64,000 bases of DNA from Streptomyces sp. SA15 (GTDB taxonomy: Bacteria > Actinomycetota > Actinomycetes > Streptomycetales > Streptomycetaceae): NCBI RefSeq assembly GCF_002291145.1, contig NZ_NTGE01000163.1, positions 1 to 64,000 on the forward strand. Direction: 5' to 3'. The translations under genes were made by a program, and so were the position numbers. The first letter of the stretch is position 1. Each line of letters opens with the position of its first letter. This document shows, piece by piece, positions 32,717-41,802 of the stretch. The notes below the pieces were generated by a model. That model searched no databases, had not been told where the DNA came from, and saw only the letters and a program-made list of their open reading frames with translations.

Positions 32717-32952
32717 GACAACATTCCCAACCCCGTTCCGGCGTCAGCCGGGTGCCGGTGCTACATCGGTCTCCCGATAATTCGAACAAACGAAGGGAGG
32801 CTAGCAAGCATTTTCACCTTTTAACCACAGCTTCTTAAAGTTTCCTGAGTGCCACTTGTCACGCATCGGCCCATACAACCCTCGCTGTGCCTCATGTGTC
32901 TCTGGTCCCTGATGCGTCACCTGTCACGGAACCAGGGCGTCCTGCGGGGGTG

Positions 32953-33969
32953 TCAGACCTGCCGCCAGGCCTCCAGCGCGAGGCCCGGCTCGTCCTTGCG
33001 ACGGGTGAGGAGCAGCTGTCCACTCGTCGGCGAGAGCGTGGCCGCGACCACCCGGTCGTCCTCGTCCACCGCAAGGGACACCTCGGCGTCCGCGGGGAGT
33101 TGGGGTCCCGACTCGGTCCACCAGGCGCCGGCCGACTCCTGCTCGGTGGGGTAGGCGGCGAAGGCGACCCGGCCGCTCGCCGAGCGCTGGGCGAGCAGCG
33201 TGCAGTCGTGGCCGTCGAGTTCGCAGCGGACGGCACAGACCGGGCCGGGCCCGGCGGAGGCGATCAGGGTGACCGGCTTGGCGCCGGGGCGCCAGGCGCA
33301 CAGGTCGCCGGAGGTGTCGGTGTAGAAGAGGGTGGTGCTCTCCTCAGATGTGGCGAGCGCGTGAAGGGTGCCGGGGCGGACCGGGGCCTCGATCGCCTCC
33401 TGAAGGACCGGCACGGCGCCCGGCTCCTCCTGCCGCCAGTGCAGGATGCCGGCAGGGGTGGCCGCGTACAGCTCGACGCGTCCGGACTCCCCCGTCACGG
33501 CCGCCAACTCCTCTTGTACGTCACTCCCCTTGAGGTCGCGCCACGGGCCCCAGCCGCCCTTCTCCTTCTGGCCGAGCATGCTGACGCCGCCGCCCTTGTT
33601 GCGGACGAAGACATGGGCGCGGCCCTGGGCGTCGACCGTGACGGCGGGCGTGCCGGTGGGCGTGCCCTTTTTGTCGGGGTGTCCGATCGGGATCCAGTCG
33701 AGGGCGGCGAGCCGGGGCCGGAAGTGCGTGGAGTGGACGAGGCCGGACTCACCGCGGGCGGTGGGCCGCCAGGAGACCAGATGGGCGTAACCGTCGGCGC
33801 CCTGCCCGACCGCGAGCGGGGGGTGCAGCTTCTGGTCGCCGCCCACGCGACGGGGAGCGTCCCAGAGGCCGCCGGGTCCCCGCTCCGCCCGGCACAGGAC
33901 GGCGTCGCCCGCGGGCAGATACACACTGAGCCGGCCGTCGCGGCCGCGGATGAGCCAGTCGCCGTTCAC
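32953..33969 (-). CDS. Beta-propeller-like protein of unknown function
   Basis: This 338-residue protein without signal peptide or membrane segment is built from repeated ~45-residue units ending in patterns such as GRLSVYLPAGDAVLCRAE, GYAHLVSWRP, GRAHVFVRNKGGGVSMLGQ, GRVELYAATPAGILHW and GDLCAWRPG. These are typical of a 5-7 bladed propeller of the lectin-like (PLL) kind. I do not recognise a function. The start at GTG 33969 has no clear ribosome site. It is divergent from the beta-hydroxyacid dehydrogenase and reads away from it. Confidence 0.7.
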   Translation of the reverse strand: MNGDWLIRGRDGRLSVYLPAGDAVLCRAERGPGGLWDAPRRVGGDQKLHPPLAVGQGADGYAHLVSWRPTARGESGLVHSTHFRPRLAALDWIPIGHPDKKGTPTGTPAVTVDAQGRAHVFVRNKGGGVSMLGQKEKGGWGPWRDLKGSDVQEELAAVTGESGRVELYAATPAGILHWRQEEPGAVPVLQEAIEAPVRPGTLHALATSEESTTLFYTDTSGDLCAWRPGAKPVTLIASAGPGPVCAVRCELDGHDCTLLAQRSASGRVAFAAYPTEQESAGAWWTESGPQLPADAEVSLAVDEDDRVVAATLSPTSGQLLLTRRKDEPGLALEAWRQV

Positions 33970-34055
33970 CAGTTCACTTTAAGCAAGGGGGAGCGCCGGG
34001 CGTGTTCCGGCCCCCGGCTGTCTACCGTCGAGGCCAGGAGCGACAGGCTGTACGC

Positions 34056-34128
34056 GAAGCCGCACGACAGGTCGTGTGAGAAGCCGTACGAGAAGCCGTT
34101 ACTAGAAGCCGTACGAGAACAGGAAGCC
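34056..34128 (+). repeat. Imperfect 12-13 bp tandem repeats before the dehydrogenase gene
   Basis: AAGCCGTACGAG recurs at 12-13 bp spacing (AAGCCGTACGAG, AAGCCGTTACTAG, AAGCCGTACGAGAAC), with a degenerate first unit, AAGCCGCACGACAG. The array ends 7 bp before the ATG, so it forms the 5' leader or spacer of the dehydrogenase gene. Confidence 0.7.
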
Positions 34129-34134
34129 GACGTC

Positions 34135-35025
34135 ATGACCGACACCCTCACCGTGAGCGTCCTGGGCACCGGGATCATGGGGGCCGCGATGGCCCGCAAC
34201 CTCGCCCGCGCCGGACACACCGTCCGCGCCTGGAACCGCACCCGCGACAAGGCCGAACCCCTCGCCGCCGACGGCATCGAGATCACCGACACGCCCGCCG
34301 GGGCCGTCCGGGGCGCCGACGTCGTCCTGACCATGCTGTACGACGGTCCGGCCGCCCTCGGTGTCATGCGCGAGGCCGCGCCCGCGCTGCGCTCCGGCGC
34401 CGCGTGGGTGCAGTCGACGACCGCCGGCATCGAGGCGATCGGCGAGCTGGCCGGTTTCGCCCGCGAGCACGGCCTGGTCTTCTTCGACGCGCCGGTGCTG
34501 GGCACCCGGCAGCCCGCCGAGGCGGGGCAGTTGCTCGTCCTGGCCGCCGGTCCGAGTGAGCACCGGGGAGCCGTGGCGCCCGTCCTGGACGCCGTCGGCG
34601 CGCGCACGTTGTGGACCGGCGAGGACGGCGCGGCCGGCAGCGCTACCCGGCTGAAGCTGGTCGCCAACAGCTGGGTGATCGCCACCACCAACGCGGTCGG
34701 TGAGGTCCTGGCGTTGGCGAAGGCCCTGGAGGTGGATCCGCAGAGCTTCTTCGACGCCATCGCGGGCGGGCCGCTCGACATGGGCTACCTGCGCGCGAAG
34801 GCCGGGCTGGTCCTCAACGACCAGTTGTCCCCGGCGCAGTTCGGGGTGGCCACGGCCGCCAAGGACGCCCGTCTGATCGTGGAGGCGGGCGAGCGGTACG
34901 GGGTCCGTCTCGACGTGGCCGCCGCGAGCGCGGCGCGGCTGGAGCGGGCTGCTGCGCAGGGGCATGGCGAGGAGGACATGGCCGCCGCGTACTTCGCGAG
35001 TTTCGACGAGAAGCGGGAGGAGTGA
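34135..35025 (+). CDS. NAD(P)-dependent beta-hydroxyacid dehydrogenase family enzyme
   Basis: This 296-residue protein belongs to the 3-hydroxyisobutyrate / 6-phosphogluconate dehydrogenase superfamily. The N-terminal NAD(P)-binding motif is VLGTGIMGAAMARNLARAGHTVRAWNRT. The substrate-binding region has DAPVLGTRQPAEAGQLLVLAAG, and the catalytic Lys lies in ATRLKLVANSWV. An all-helical C-terminal domain follows. The substrate cannot be assigned; imine-reductase-like members also look like this. It is followed one base later by the PIN-like gene, with which it forms a small operon. Confidence 0.85.
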   Translation: MTDTLTVSVLGTGIMGAAMARNLARAGHTVRAWNRTRDKAEPLAADGIEITDTPAGAVRGADVVLTMLYDGPAALGVMREAAPALRSGAAWVQSTTAGIEAIGELAGFAREHGLVFFDAPVLGTRQPAEAGQLLVLAAGPSEHRGAVAPVLDAVGARTLWTGEDGAAGSATRLKLVANSWVIATTNAVGEVLALAKALEVDPQSFFDAIAGGPLDMGYLRAKAGLVLNDQLSPAQFGVATAAKDARLIVEAGERYGVRLDVAAASAARLERAAAQGHGEEDMAAAYFASFDEKREE

Positions 35026-35026
35026 C

Positions 35027-35440
35027 GTGCCGGTCCGCCGGCTCGGTCGACCGTGGGACCCTGACCGTATGGACGACGACTCCCCCCTGCTCGTGATCGT
35101 GGACGCCGCGAACGTCGTCGGGTCGGTGCCCGATGGTTGGTGGCGGGACCGGCGGGGGGCCGCGGAGCGGCTGCGGGACCGGTTGGCGGTGGACGGGGTG
35201 CCGGGGCATACGGGGCCGGTGGAGCTCGTGCTCGTGGTCGAGGGGGCGGCGCGGGGGGTGGAGTCGGTGCCCGGGGTGCGGGTGGAGTCGGCGCCGGGGA
35301 GTGGGGACGATCACATGGTCGAGCTGGTGGCGGGGGCCGGTGAACGGTCTGTTCTGGTGGTTACGGCGGACCGGGAACTGCGGGGGCGGGTGCGGGAGTT
35401 GGGGGCGGATGTGCTGGGGCCACGGGCTGTTCGGCCGTGA
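35027..35440 (+). CDS. Small NYN/PIN-like domain protein
   Basis: This 137-residue protein has a PIN/NYN-like nuclease outline: LLVIVDAANVVGSVPDGWW (strand 1 with acidic residue), ELVLVVEGAA, SGDDHMVELVAGAG with paired Asp residues, and VLVVTADRELRGRVRELGADVLGP. Proteins like this are often annotated loosely as NTP pyrophosphohydrolase; an RNA-cleaving role is more in line with the fold but unproven. GTG 35027 is chosen because GGAGGAG of the preceding gene's 3' end sits 5 bp upstream. ATG 35069 would remove 14 residues and has no ribosome site. Confidence 0.65.
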   Translation: MPVRRLGRPWDPDRMDDDSPLLVIVDAANVVGSVPDGWWRDRRGAAERLRDRLAVDGVPGHTGPVELVLVVEGAARGVESVPGVRVESAPGSGDDHMVELVAGAGERSVLVVTADRELRGRVRELGADVLGPRAVRP

Positions 35441-35465
35441 GGTGGCCGGGGTTGGTGCTGGGCGG

Positions 35466-35531
35466 GGGTGGGTGCGCAGCCCGGCGCTGCGGGGTGCCGC
35501 CTGCGCCCACCCGTGCCGCCCCAGCGGCACG
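35466..35531. terminator. Compound hairpin between convergent genes
   Basis: CGTGCCGC-CCCA-GCGGCACG (35512-35531) forms a perfect 8-bp stem. Upstream, GTGGGTGCGCAGC pairs with CTGCGCCCAC around an inner CGCAGC/GCTGCG hairpin. I recall similar sequence as a frequent Streptomyces intergenic element. It separates the PIN-like gene from the APC permease. Confidence 0.6.
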
Positions 35532-35580
35532 ACTGCCCGCAGGCTAGGTGACATACCGGGCCGGTGAGGGGACCTCTCGG

Positions 35581-37104
35581 TTACTCGGTGTCGCCCGGCT
35601 TCGGTTTCATCACTTCGCCGACCGTGGTCTCCTCGTGTCGGCCGAGGCGGCTGTGGGAGCGGCCGTAGAGGAAGTAGACGAGGAAGCCGGCCGCCATCCA
35701 GATGCCGAACCGGACCCAGGTCTCGGCGGGGAGGTTCAGCATCAGCCACAGGGAGGCGCACACCGACAGGATCGGGATGAACGGCACCCACGGGGTGCGG
35801 AAGGCGCGGTGCAGGTCGGGGCGCGTCTTGCGGAGGATGAGTACGCCGATCGCGACGACCACGAAGGCGAACAGGGTGCCGATGTTCACCAGTGCGGCGA
35901 GTTCGTTCAACGGGGTGAAGCCCGCGAGGACCGCGATGCTCACGCCGAGCACGATGGTCGGCCGGTGCGGGGTCTTGAACCGGGGGTGGACGCGCGAGAA
36001 GAAGCGGGGCAGCAGTCCGTCGCGGCTCATCGCGAAGAAGACACGGGTCTGGCCCAGGAGAAGGATCATGCAGACCGTCGTCAGGCCGACCGCCGCGCCG
36101 AAGCTGATGAAGCCCGCGTACCAGGGATGCCCGGTGGCCTTGAACGCGTCGGCGAGCGGCGCGTCGACGGACAGTTGGCTGTAGTGCTGCATGCCGGTCA
36201 CGACGATCGACACGGCGACGTACAGGGCCGTACAGATGAAGAGGGAGCCGAGGATGCCGCGCGGCATGTCGCGCTGCGGATTCCTGGTCTCCTCGGCGGC
36301 CGTGGCCACGACGTCGAAGCCGATGAAGGCGAAGAAGACGACGGAGGCGGCGGTGAAGATGCCCATCACGCCGAAGTTGGAGGGCGCCCAGCCGAACATC
36401 AGCTGGATCAGTGGGGCTTGGAGGCTCTCCCCCGGCGGCACGTCCTGCGCCTTCGGGATGAACGGGTCGTAGTTGTCGCCGTCGATGAAGAAGGCACCCG
36501 CGATGATCACGACGAGGACGACCGTCACCTTGATGGCGACGACGAGCGAGGTGATCCGCGCGGACAGCTTCATACCGAGGACGAGGATCGCGGTGAGCAC
36601 CAGGACCAGGGCGGCGGCGAGGATGTCGAAGCCGAAGTCACCGGCGCCCTGTCGGCTTCCCAGCGCCGCGGGCATCTCCCAGCCCGCGTTGTCCATGAGC
36701 GACTGGATGTAGCCGGACCAGCCGACGGCGACCACCGCCGTGCCGAGCGCGAACTCCAGGACCAGGTCCCAGCCGATGATCCAGGCGGGCAGTTCGCCGA
36801 GGGAGGCGTACGAGAAGGTGTAGGCGGAGCCTGCCACCGGGACCGTGGAGGCGAACTCGGCGTAACAGAGCGCGGCGAGCGCGCAGACGACGCCGGCCGC
36901 GGCGAAGGCCAGGGCGACGGAGGGGCCGGCGTTGTTCTTGGCCACCGTGCCGGTGAGGACGAAGATGCCGGTGCCGATGATGACGCCGACGCCGAAGACC
37001 GTCAGATCCAGCGCGGACAAGGATTTCTTGAGCGCGTGTTCTGGTTCCTCGGTATCGAGGATGGACTGCTCGACCTTCTTCGTCCGGAAGAGGGTGCTGC
37101 TCAC
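35581..37104 (-). CDS. APC-superfamily amino acid permease (cationic amino acid transporter type)
   Basis: This 507-residue permease has about 12-14 membrane helices. It resembles the CAT group, with LDLTVFGVGVIIGTGIFVLTGTVA in helix 1, CYAEFASTVPVAGSAYTFSYASLGELPAWIIGWDLVLEFALG, and FFAFIGFDVVATAAEETRNPQRDMPRGILGSL. It should import basic or other amino acids in symport or exchange. GTG 37104 follows GGGAGGT. It is downstream of dxs but separated from it by a 19-bp-stem terminator, so it has its own promoter. Confidence 0.92.
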   Translation of the reverse strand: MSSTLFRTKKVEQSILDTEEPEHALKKSLSALDLTVFGVGVIIGTGIFVLTGTVAKNNAGPSVALAFAAAGVVCALAALCYAEFASTVPVAGSAYTFSYASLGELPAWIIGWDLVLEFALGTAVVAVGWSGYIQSLMDNAGWEMPAALGSRQGAGDFGFDILAAALVLVLTAILVLGMKLSARITSLVVAIKVTVVLVVIIAGAFFIDGDNYDPFIPKAQDVPPGESLQAPLIQLMFGWAPSNFGVMGIFTAASVVFFAFIGFDVVATAAEETRNPQRDMPRGILGSLFICTALYVAVSIVVTGMQHYSQLSVDAPLADAFKATGHPWYAGFISFGAAVGLTTVCMILLLGQTRVFFAMSRDGLLPRFFSRVHPRFKTPHRPTIVLGVSIAVLAGFTPLNELAALVNIGTLFAFVVVAIGVLILRKTRPDLHRAFRTPWVPFIPILSVCASLWLMLNLPAETWVRFGIWMAAGFLVYFLYGRSHSRLGRHEETTVGEVMKPKPGDTE

Positions 37105-37187
37105 GGGTACCTCCCACGCTGTGTCGTCCTCGACATGATCGAGAGGGGGCGTAGTCCGTATGCCCCGGCGCGGGCGGATTCACGCGG

Positions 37188-37231
37188 ACGGGCCGCTGCC
37201 ACCACTCTTCGCAGTGGTGGCAGCGGCCCGT
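37188..37231 (-). terminator. Terminator of dxs
   Basis: A perfect 19-bp stem (ACGGGCCGCTGCCACCACT and its complement) closes on a CTTCGC loop. It lies 24 bp after the dxs stop on the minus strand, with no long T-run, as usual in Streptomyces. Confidence 0.85.
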
Positions 37232-37255
37232 TCAGGCGTGTCGTACCGTGTCGCC

Positions 37256-39193
37256 TCAGTCGCGTGCGGGCTCCACGGAGTCGACCTCGGCGGCCGTGCT
37301 GCCGTACCGGCCGTACCGGCCGTCCAGCCTGGAGACCAGACCGGTGACCTGGCGGGCGATGTCGGGCGCGGTGAGCCCGATCTCCGCCATGACCTCGGCG
37401 CGGGAGGCGTGGTCGAGGAAGCGCGGGGGGATGCCGAAGTCGCGCAGCGGGACGTCGACGCCCGCGTCGCGCAGGGCCTGCGCGATCGTCGAGCCGACGC
37501 CGCCGACACGGGAGTTGTCCTCGACGGTGACGACCACGCGGTGCCGCTCGGCGAGCGGGGCCATGGCCTCGTCGACGGGCTTCACCCAGCGAGGGTCGAC
37601 GACGGTGGTGGAGATGCCCTGCTTGTCGAGGAGGGAGGCGATCTCCAGGCACATGGGAGCGAGAGCGCCCACCGACACCAGCAGCACGTCGGGGGTGTCG
37701 GTACCGGGCTCACGCAGCACGTCCATGCCGCCCACACGCCCCACGGCGGGTACGGCGGGACCGACCGCGCCCTTCGAGAAGCGCACCACGGTGGGCGCGT
37801 CGGCGACCTCGACGGCCTCCCGCAACTGCGCACGCACCTGGTCGGCGTCGCGCGGCGCGGCCAGCCGGAGCCCCGGCACGACCTGGAGGATCGACATGTC
37901 CCACATGCCGTTGTGGGAGGCGCCGTCGGTGCCGGTGATGCCGGCCCGGTCCAGGACGAACGTCACACCGCACTTGTGCAGGGCGACGTCCATCAGCACC
38001 TGGTCGAAGGCACGGTTGAGGAAGGTGGCGTACACGGCGAAGACCGGATGCAGACCGCCCGCGGCGAGGCCCGCCGCGGAGACGGCGCCGTGCTGCTCCG
38101 CGATGCCGACGTCGTAGATGCGGTCCGGGAAGGCGTCCGCGAACTTCTTCAGGCCGACCGGCTGCAGCATCGCCGCGGTGATGGCGACGATGTCCTCGCG
38201 CTCCTTGCCGAGCGCGACCATCTCCTCGCCGAAGACGGAGGTCCAGTCGGCGCCCGAGGCCTTGATCGGCAGGCCCGTGTCCGGGTGGATGGGGCCGATG
38301 CCGTGGAAGCGGTCGGCCTCGTCCTGGAGTGCGGGCTGGTAGCCGCGGCCCTTCTCGGTCAGGCAGTGCACGATGACGGGGCCGCCAAAGCGCTTGGCGC
38401 GCGCGAGCGCCGACTCCAGGGCCTCGATGTCGTGTCCGTCGATCGGCCCGACGTACTTCAGCCCCAGGTCCTCGAACATGCCCTGCGGCGCGATGAAGTC
38501 CTTCAGCCCCTTCTTCGCCCCGTGCAGGGTCTCGTACAGAGGCCTTCCGACGACCGGAGTCCGCTCCAGCACTTCCTTCGTCCGGGCGAGGAACCGCTCG
38601 TACCCGTCGGTGGTCCGCAGCGTCGCCAGATGATTGGCGAGCCCGCCGATCGTGGGGGCGTACGACCGCTCGTTGTCGTTGACGACGATGACCAGCGGGC
38701 GGTCCTTGGCGTCGGCGATGTTGTTGAGCGCCTCCCAGGCCATACCGCCGGTCAGGGCGCCGTCACCGATCACGGCGACCACGTGGTCGTCCCGTTCGAG
38801 GATCTGGTTGGCCTTCGCGATGCCGTCGGCCCACCCCAGGACCGTCGAGGCGTGGCTGTTCTCGATGACGTCGTGCTCGGACTCGGCCTGCGACGGATAG
38901 CCGGACAGGCCGCCCTTCATCTTCAGCTTGGAGAAGTCCTGACGACCGGTGAGCAGCTTGTGCACGTAGGACTGGTGACCGGTGTCCCAGAGCACCTTGT
39001 CCTTGGGCGAGTCGAACACCCGATGCAGGGCGATGGTGAGCTCGACCACACCGAGGTTGGGGCCGAGGTGGCCGCCGGTCTTGGAGACGGCGTCGACGAG
39101 GAAGGTCCGGATCTCCTCTGCCAGCTGGTCCAGCTGCTCCAGGCTGAGCCGGTCCAGATCACGCGGTCCCCTGATGCGGGTCAGCAGCGGCAC
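37256..39193 (-). CDS. dxs: 1-deoxy-D-xylulose-5-phosphate synthase
   Basis: Dxs is the first enzyme of the MEP isoprenoid pathway; it condenses pyruvate and glyceraldehyde 3-phosphate with thiamine diphosphate. The 645-residue protein is full length. It shows LGPNLGVVELTIALHRVFDSPKDKVLWDTGHQSY, the ThDP motif VIGDGALTGGMAWEALN..DRPLVIVVNDN, the transketolase-like DVGIAEQHGAVSAAGLA and RAGITGTDGASHNGMWDMS. GTG 39193 follows AAGGAGG. S. coelicolor carries two dxs genes, and by neighbourhood this corresponds to the one near the xylose genes. The C-terminal ~20 residues are variable. Confidence 0.96.
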   Translation of the reverse strand: MPLLTRIRGPRDLDRLSLEQLDQLAEEIRTFLVDAVSKTGGHLGPNLGVVELTIALHRVFDSPKDKVLWDTGHQSYVHKLLTGRQDFSKLKMKGGLSGYPSQAESEHDVIENSHASTVLGWADGIAKANQILERDDHVVAVIGDGALTGGMAWEALNNIADAKDRPLVIVVNDNERSYAPTIGGLANHLATLRTTDGYERFLARTKEVLERTPVVGRPLYETLHGAKKGLKDFIAPQGMFEDLGLKYVGPIDGHDIEALESALARAKRFGGPVIVHCLTEKGRGYQPALQDEADRFHGIGPIHPDTGLPIKASGADWTSVFGEEMVALGKEREDIVAITAAMLQPVGLKKFADAFPDRIYDVGIAEQHGAVSAAGLAAGGLHPVFAVYATFLNRAFDQVLMDVALHKCGVTFVLDRAGITGTDGASHNGMWDMSILQVVPGLRLAAPRDADQVRAQLREAVEVADAPTVVRFSKGAVGPAVPAVGRVGGMDVLREPGTDTPDVLLVSVGALAPMCLEIASLLDKQGISTTVVDPRWVKPVDEAMAPLAERHRVVVTVEDNSRVGGVGSTIAQALRDAGVDVPLRDFGIPPRFLDHASRAEVMAEIGLTAPDIARQVTGLVSRLDGRYGRYGSTAAEVDSVEPARD

Positions 39194-39337
39194 CCGTGCC
39201 TCCTTGCAGTAGAGCTGATCGAGCTGTTGCCGGGCTTGTCGAGTCTAATGTTCCGCCTCCGCGACCAGCGCCCGGGCGGTGCGTCGTATGTCACGCGTCG
39301 GCTGTACCCAAGTTGCGCCGTTCCTACGACATGACTC

Positions 39338-39365
39338 TGCCCGGCACCGCCATTGGTGCCGGGCA
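39338..39365 (-). terminator. Hairpin in the dxs-xylH interval
   Basis: TGCCCGGCACC-GCCATT-GGTGCCGGGCA is a perfect 11-bp stem with a 6-base loop. It lies ~120 bp past the xylH stop on the minus strand and upstream of dxs. It probably ends xylFGH transcription. Confidence 0.6.
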
Positions 39366-39402
39366 CAGGGTTCTTTCAAAGCAGCGGGACCGCAACACCC
39401 TC

Positions 39403-39435
39403 AGGGGCGCGGGGGACTGCGCGACCAGCCACAAC
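39403..39435. repeat. Dispersed Streptomyces intergenic repeat
   Basis: AGGGGCGCGGGGGACTGCGC followed by GACCAGCCACAAC is, from memory, one of the commonest intergenic repeats of Streptomyces genomes (usually GGGGCGCGGGGAACTGCGCGACNAGCC). It occurs here once, downstream of xylH. Copy number in this genome needs a search. Confidence 0.65.
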
Positions 39436-39481
39436 GGACCAGCACTCGCAACCGAACCCGCACCCCTACGTCGCGACAGCG

Positions 39482-40801
39482 CTACGCACGCCCCGCAGCC
39501 TTCTGACTCCTGCGCGAGACGGAGTCGATGACCACGGCGCCCAAGAGCACCGCACCAGTGATCATGTACTGAATCGACGTGTTCATGTTCAGCAGGTCAA
39601 GACCCGTCTGAATCGACTGAATCACCAGCATGCCCAGCAGCGCCGACCACACGGACCCGCGCCCACCGAAGAGGCTCGTACCGCCGATGACGGCGGCGGC
39701 GATCGCCAGCATCAGCGTGTTGCCGCCGCCCGACGTCAGCGACGCACTCTGCGTCTGCCCGGCGAAGAACATCCCGCCGATCGCCGCGAACCCACCCGCG
39801 ATGGCGAACACGGTGATCCGCACCAGCGACACGTTGATACCCGCACGCCGCGCCGCCTCGACCCCACCGCCGACCGCGAACACCTTGCGGCCGAACGGCG
39901 TACGCCGCAGCACGAAGTCCACGATCACCAGGCAGGCGAGGAAGATCACCAGCGCGTTGGACACACCCGCGGAGGAATTCAGGACGTACGCGGCGACGAA
40001 CGCGGCCACGGCGAGCGCGCCGACGCGCAGAGCGATCTCACCGGTGGTGCGGAAGGGCACCCCGGCGGCCTTGCGGCGGCCCTGCTCGATGAGCGAGCCG
40101 GCGAGCAGGGAGGCGACACCGAGGGCGGCCAGCAGGTAGGCGCCGATGATGGCCTGGTCCATGAAGAAGGAGCGCTGCCCGAGGAGGTGCACCGGACCGG
40201 TGTCCGGGATGTTGATGGTGCCGGTCGAGCCGAGCAGCCACAGCATCAGGCCGTTCCAGCCGAGGAAGCCGGCCAGGGTCACGACGAAGGCCGGTACACC
40301 GATCTTGGCGAAGAACCAGCCGTGCAGCGTACCGACGCCGATGCCGACCAGCACGGTCAGTACCAGGCTGAGCCAGGCGTTCATGTCGTGATTGACCACG
40401 AACACGGCGAACAGGGTGGACGCGAGGCCGCTGACGGAGGCGACGGACAGGTCGATCTCGCCGAGCAGCAGCACGAACACCAGGCCGATGGCGAGCATGC
40501 CGGTGGCCGACAGGTAGAAGCTGATGTTGGACAGGTTCTCGGCGCTGAGGAACCGGTCGTTCTGTACCTGGAAGATCGTCCAGATGACGATCAGACCGAC
40601 GACGACCGGCAGGGAGCCGAGCTCGCCGCCCTTCAACTTCCGCTTGAACTCGGTCCAGTAGCCCTTCAGGCCCTCTTCCCGGATCAGCAGACGCGGGTCG
40701 ACGACGGTGACCGGCGCGGCCGTGGGGTCGTCCGCCGGGGCGACGGTCTGCTGGGACACCGGCTCCGGATCCTGCTTCACGGTCTTGGACGTGTCACTCA
40801 C
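39482..40801 (-). CDS. xylH: Xylose ABC transporter permease
   Basis: XylH is the 439-residue membrane component of a CUT2-family monosaccharide importer. It has a ~60-residue cytosolic leader and about ten helices, with FRTTGEIALRVGALAVAAFV and the characteristic RTPFGRKVFAVGGGVEAARRAGINVSLVRITVFAIAGGFAAIGGMFFAGQTQSASLTSGGGNTLMLAIAAAVIGGTSLFGGRGS near the C-terminus. It ends with a long basic tail. GTG 40801 overlaps the xylG stop (GTGA). The gene order xylF-xylG-xylH and the adjacent ROK regulator match the S. coelicolor xylose operon. Confidence 0.92.
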   Translation of the reverse strand: MSDTSKTVKQDPEPVSQQTVAPADDPTAAPVTVVDPRLLIREEGLKGYWTEFKRKLKGGELGSLPVVVGLIVIWTIFQVQNDRFLSAENLSNISFYLSATGMLAIGLVFVLLLGEIDLSVASVSGLASTLFAVFVVNHDMNAWLSLVLTVLVGIGVGTLHGWFFAKIGVPAFVVTLAGFLGWNGLMLWLLGSTGTINIPDTGPVHLLGQRSFFMDQAIIGAYLLAALGVASLLAGSLIEQGRRKAAGVPFRTTGEIALRVGALAVAAFVAAYVLNSSAGVSNALVIFLACLVIVDFVLRRTPFGRKVFAVGGGVEAARRAGINVSLVRITVFAIAGGFAAIGGMFFAGQTQSASLTSGGGNTLMLAIAAAVIGGTSLFGGRGSVWSALLGMLVIQSIQTGLDLLNMNTSIQYMITGAVLLGAVVIDSVSRRSQKAAGRA

Positions 40802-41577
40802 TTTGCCGCCTCCGTGGTGCGCCCCGCACGACGGGTCACGGCGTTGTCCGTGGCACCGGTGATCGCGGCGATGATCTCTTCGTGGGTGGTGTCCTTCACC
40901 GGGAAGAACCCGTTGTTCTTGCCCAGGCGCAGGACGGCGACGGTGTCCGCGACCGCCTTGACGTCGGCCATGTTGTGGCTGATGAGGATGACGCCGAGGT
41001 TGCGCTCGCGCAGCCGCTCGACCAGGTCGAGGACCTGCGCGGTCTGCTCGACGCCCAGGGCGGCGGTGGGCTCGTCGAGGATGACGACCTTGGGGTCACC
41101 GATCAGGGCGCGCGCGATGGCGACGACCTGGCGCTGGCCACCGGAGAGGCTCGCGATCGGGATGCGCACGCTCGGGATGCGGATGGAGAGCGTGGCCAGC
41201 AGCTCGCGGGCCTTCTGCTCCATCGTCACCTCGTCGATGATGCCGCGGCGCAGCAGTTCCCGACCGAGGTAGAGGTTGCCGACGACATCGAGGTTGTCGC
41301 ACAGCGCGAGGTCCTGGTAGACGGTCGCGATGCCGAGTCCCTGGGCGTCGTTCGGCTTGTCGATGCTGACCGGCTTGCCCTCCCACTCGATGACGCCCTC
41401 ATCGATGGGGTGCACACCCGCGATCGTCTTGACCAGGGTGGACTTTCCTGCGCCGTTGTCGCCGACCAGGGCGACCACTTCTCCGGCGTGAACCTCCAGT
41501 TCGACATCGGTGAGGGCCTGCACCGCACCGAATCGCTTGGAGACTCCGCGCAACGCCAACACGGGCGTAGCGGACAC
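40798..41577 (-). CDS. xylG: Xylose ABC transporter ATP-binding protein
   Basis: XylG is a 259-residue single-cassette ATPase; unlike the double-cassette E. coli XylG it has only one nucleotide-binding domain. It has Walker A GDNGAGKST, a Q-loop VYQDLALCDNLDVVGNLYLG, signature LSGGQRQVVAIARAL, Walker B VVILDEPTAALG and H-loop LISHNMADV. GTG 41577 is chosen because AAGGAG is 9 bp upstream; ATG 41586 would sit directly on the ribosome site. It is translationally coupled to xylH and separated from xylF by a strong hairpin. Confidence 0.93.
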   Translation of the reverse strand: MSATPVLALRGVSKRFGAVQALTDVELEVHAGEVVALVGDNGAGKSTLVKTIAGVHPIDEGVIEWEGKPVSIDKPNDAQGLGIATVYQDLALCDNLDVVGNLYLGRELLRRGIIDEVTMEQKARELLATLSIRIPSVRIPIASLSGGQRQVVAIARALIGDPKVVILDEPTAALGVEQTAQVLDLVERLRERNLGVILISHNMADVKAVADTVAVLRLGKNNGFFPVKDTTHEEIIAAITGATDNAVTRRAGRTTEAAK

Positions 41578-41722
41578 GTGAACCATCTCCTTCGCCGCCT
41601 GACCGGCGGGGATGCCGCGCTTGGGGAAATGCGCGGAGAGTTGTGCTCGAAGCATCGATTTACAAGAGGAACATGCGCACGGCCGATGCCAGTTGGCAAC
41701 GGCTGCGTGCGTCATGTCTTCC

Positions 41723-41772
41723 GTCCGGTGCCCGCCCCACAGCGGGGTCTGGAGGTGGGGCGGGCACCGGAC
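41723..41772 (-). terminator. Strong hairpin between xylF and xylG
   Basis: GTCCGGTGCCCGCCCCAC pairs perfectly over 18 bp with GTGGGGCGGGCACCGGAC around a 14-base loop. Placed 31 bp after the xylF stop inside the operon, it should stop or stabilise most transcripts after xylF. That would raise the binding protein over the membrane parts. Confidence 0.8.
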
Positions 41773-41802
41773 AGGCTCTGCGGCCTGCCACTGGGGCGGC
41801 GA

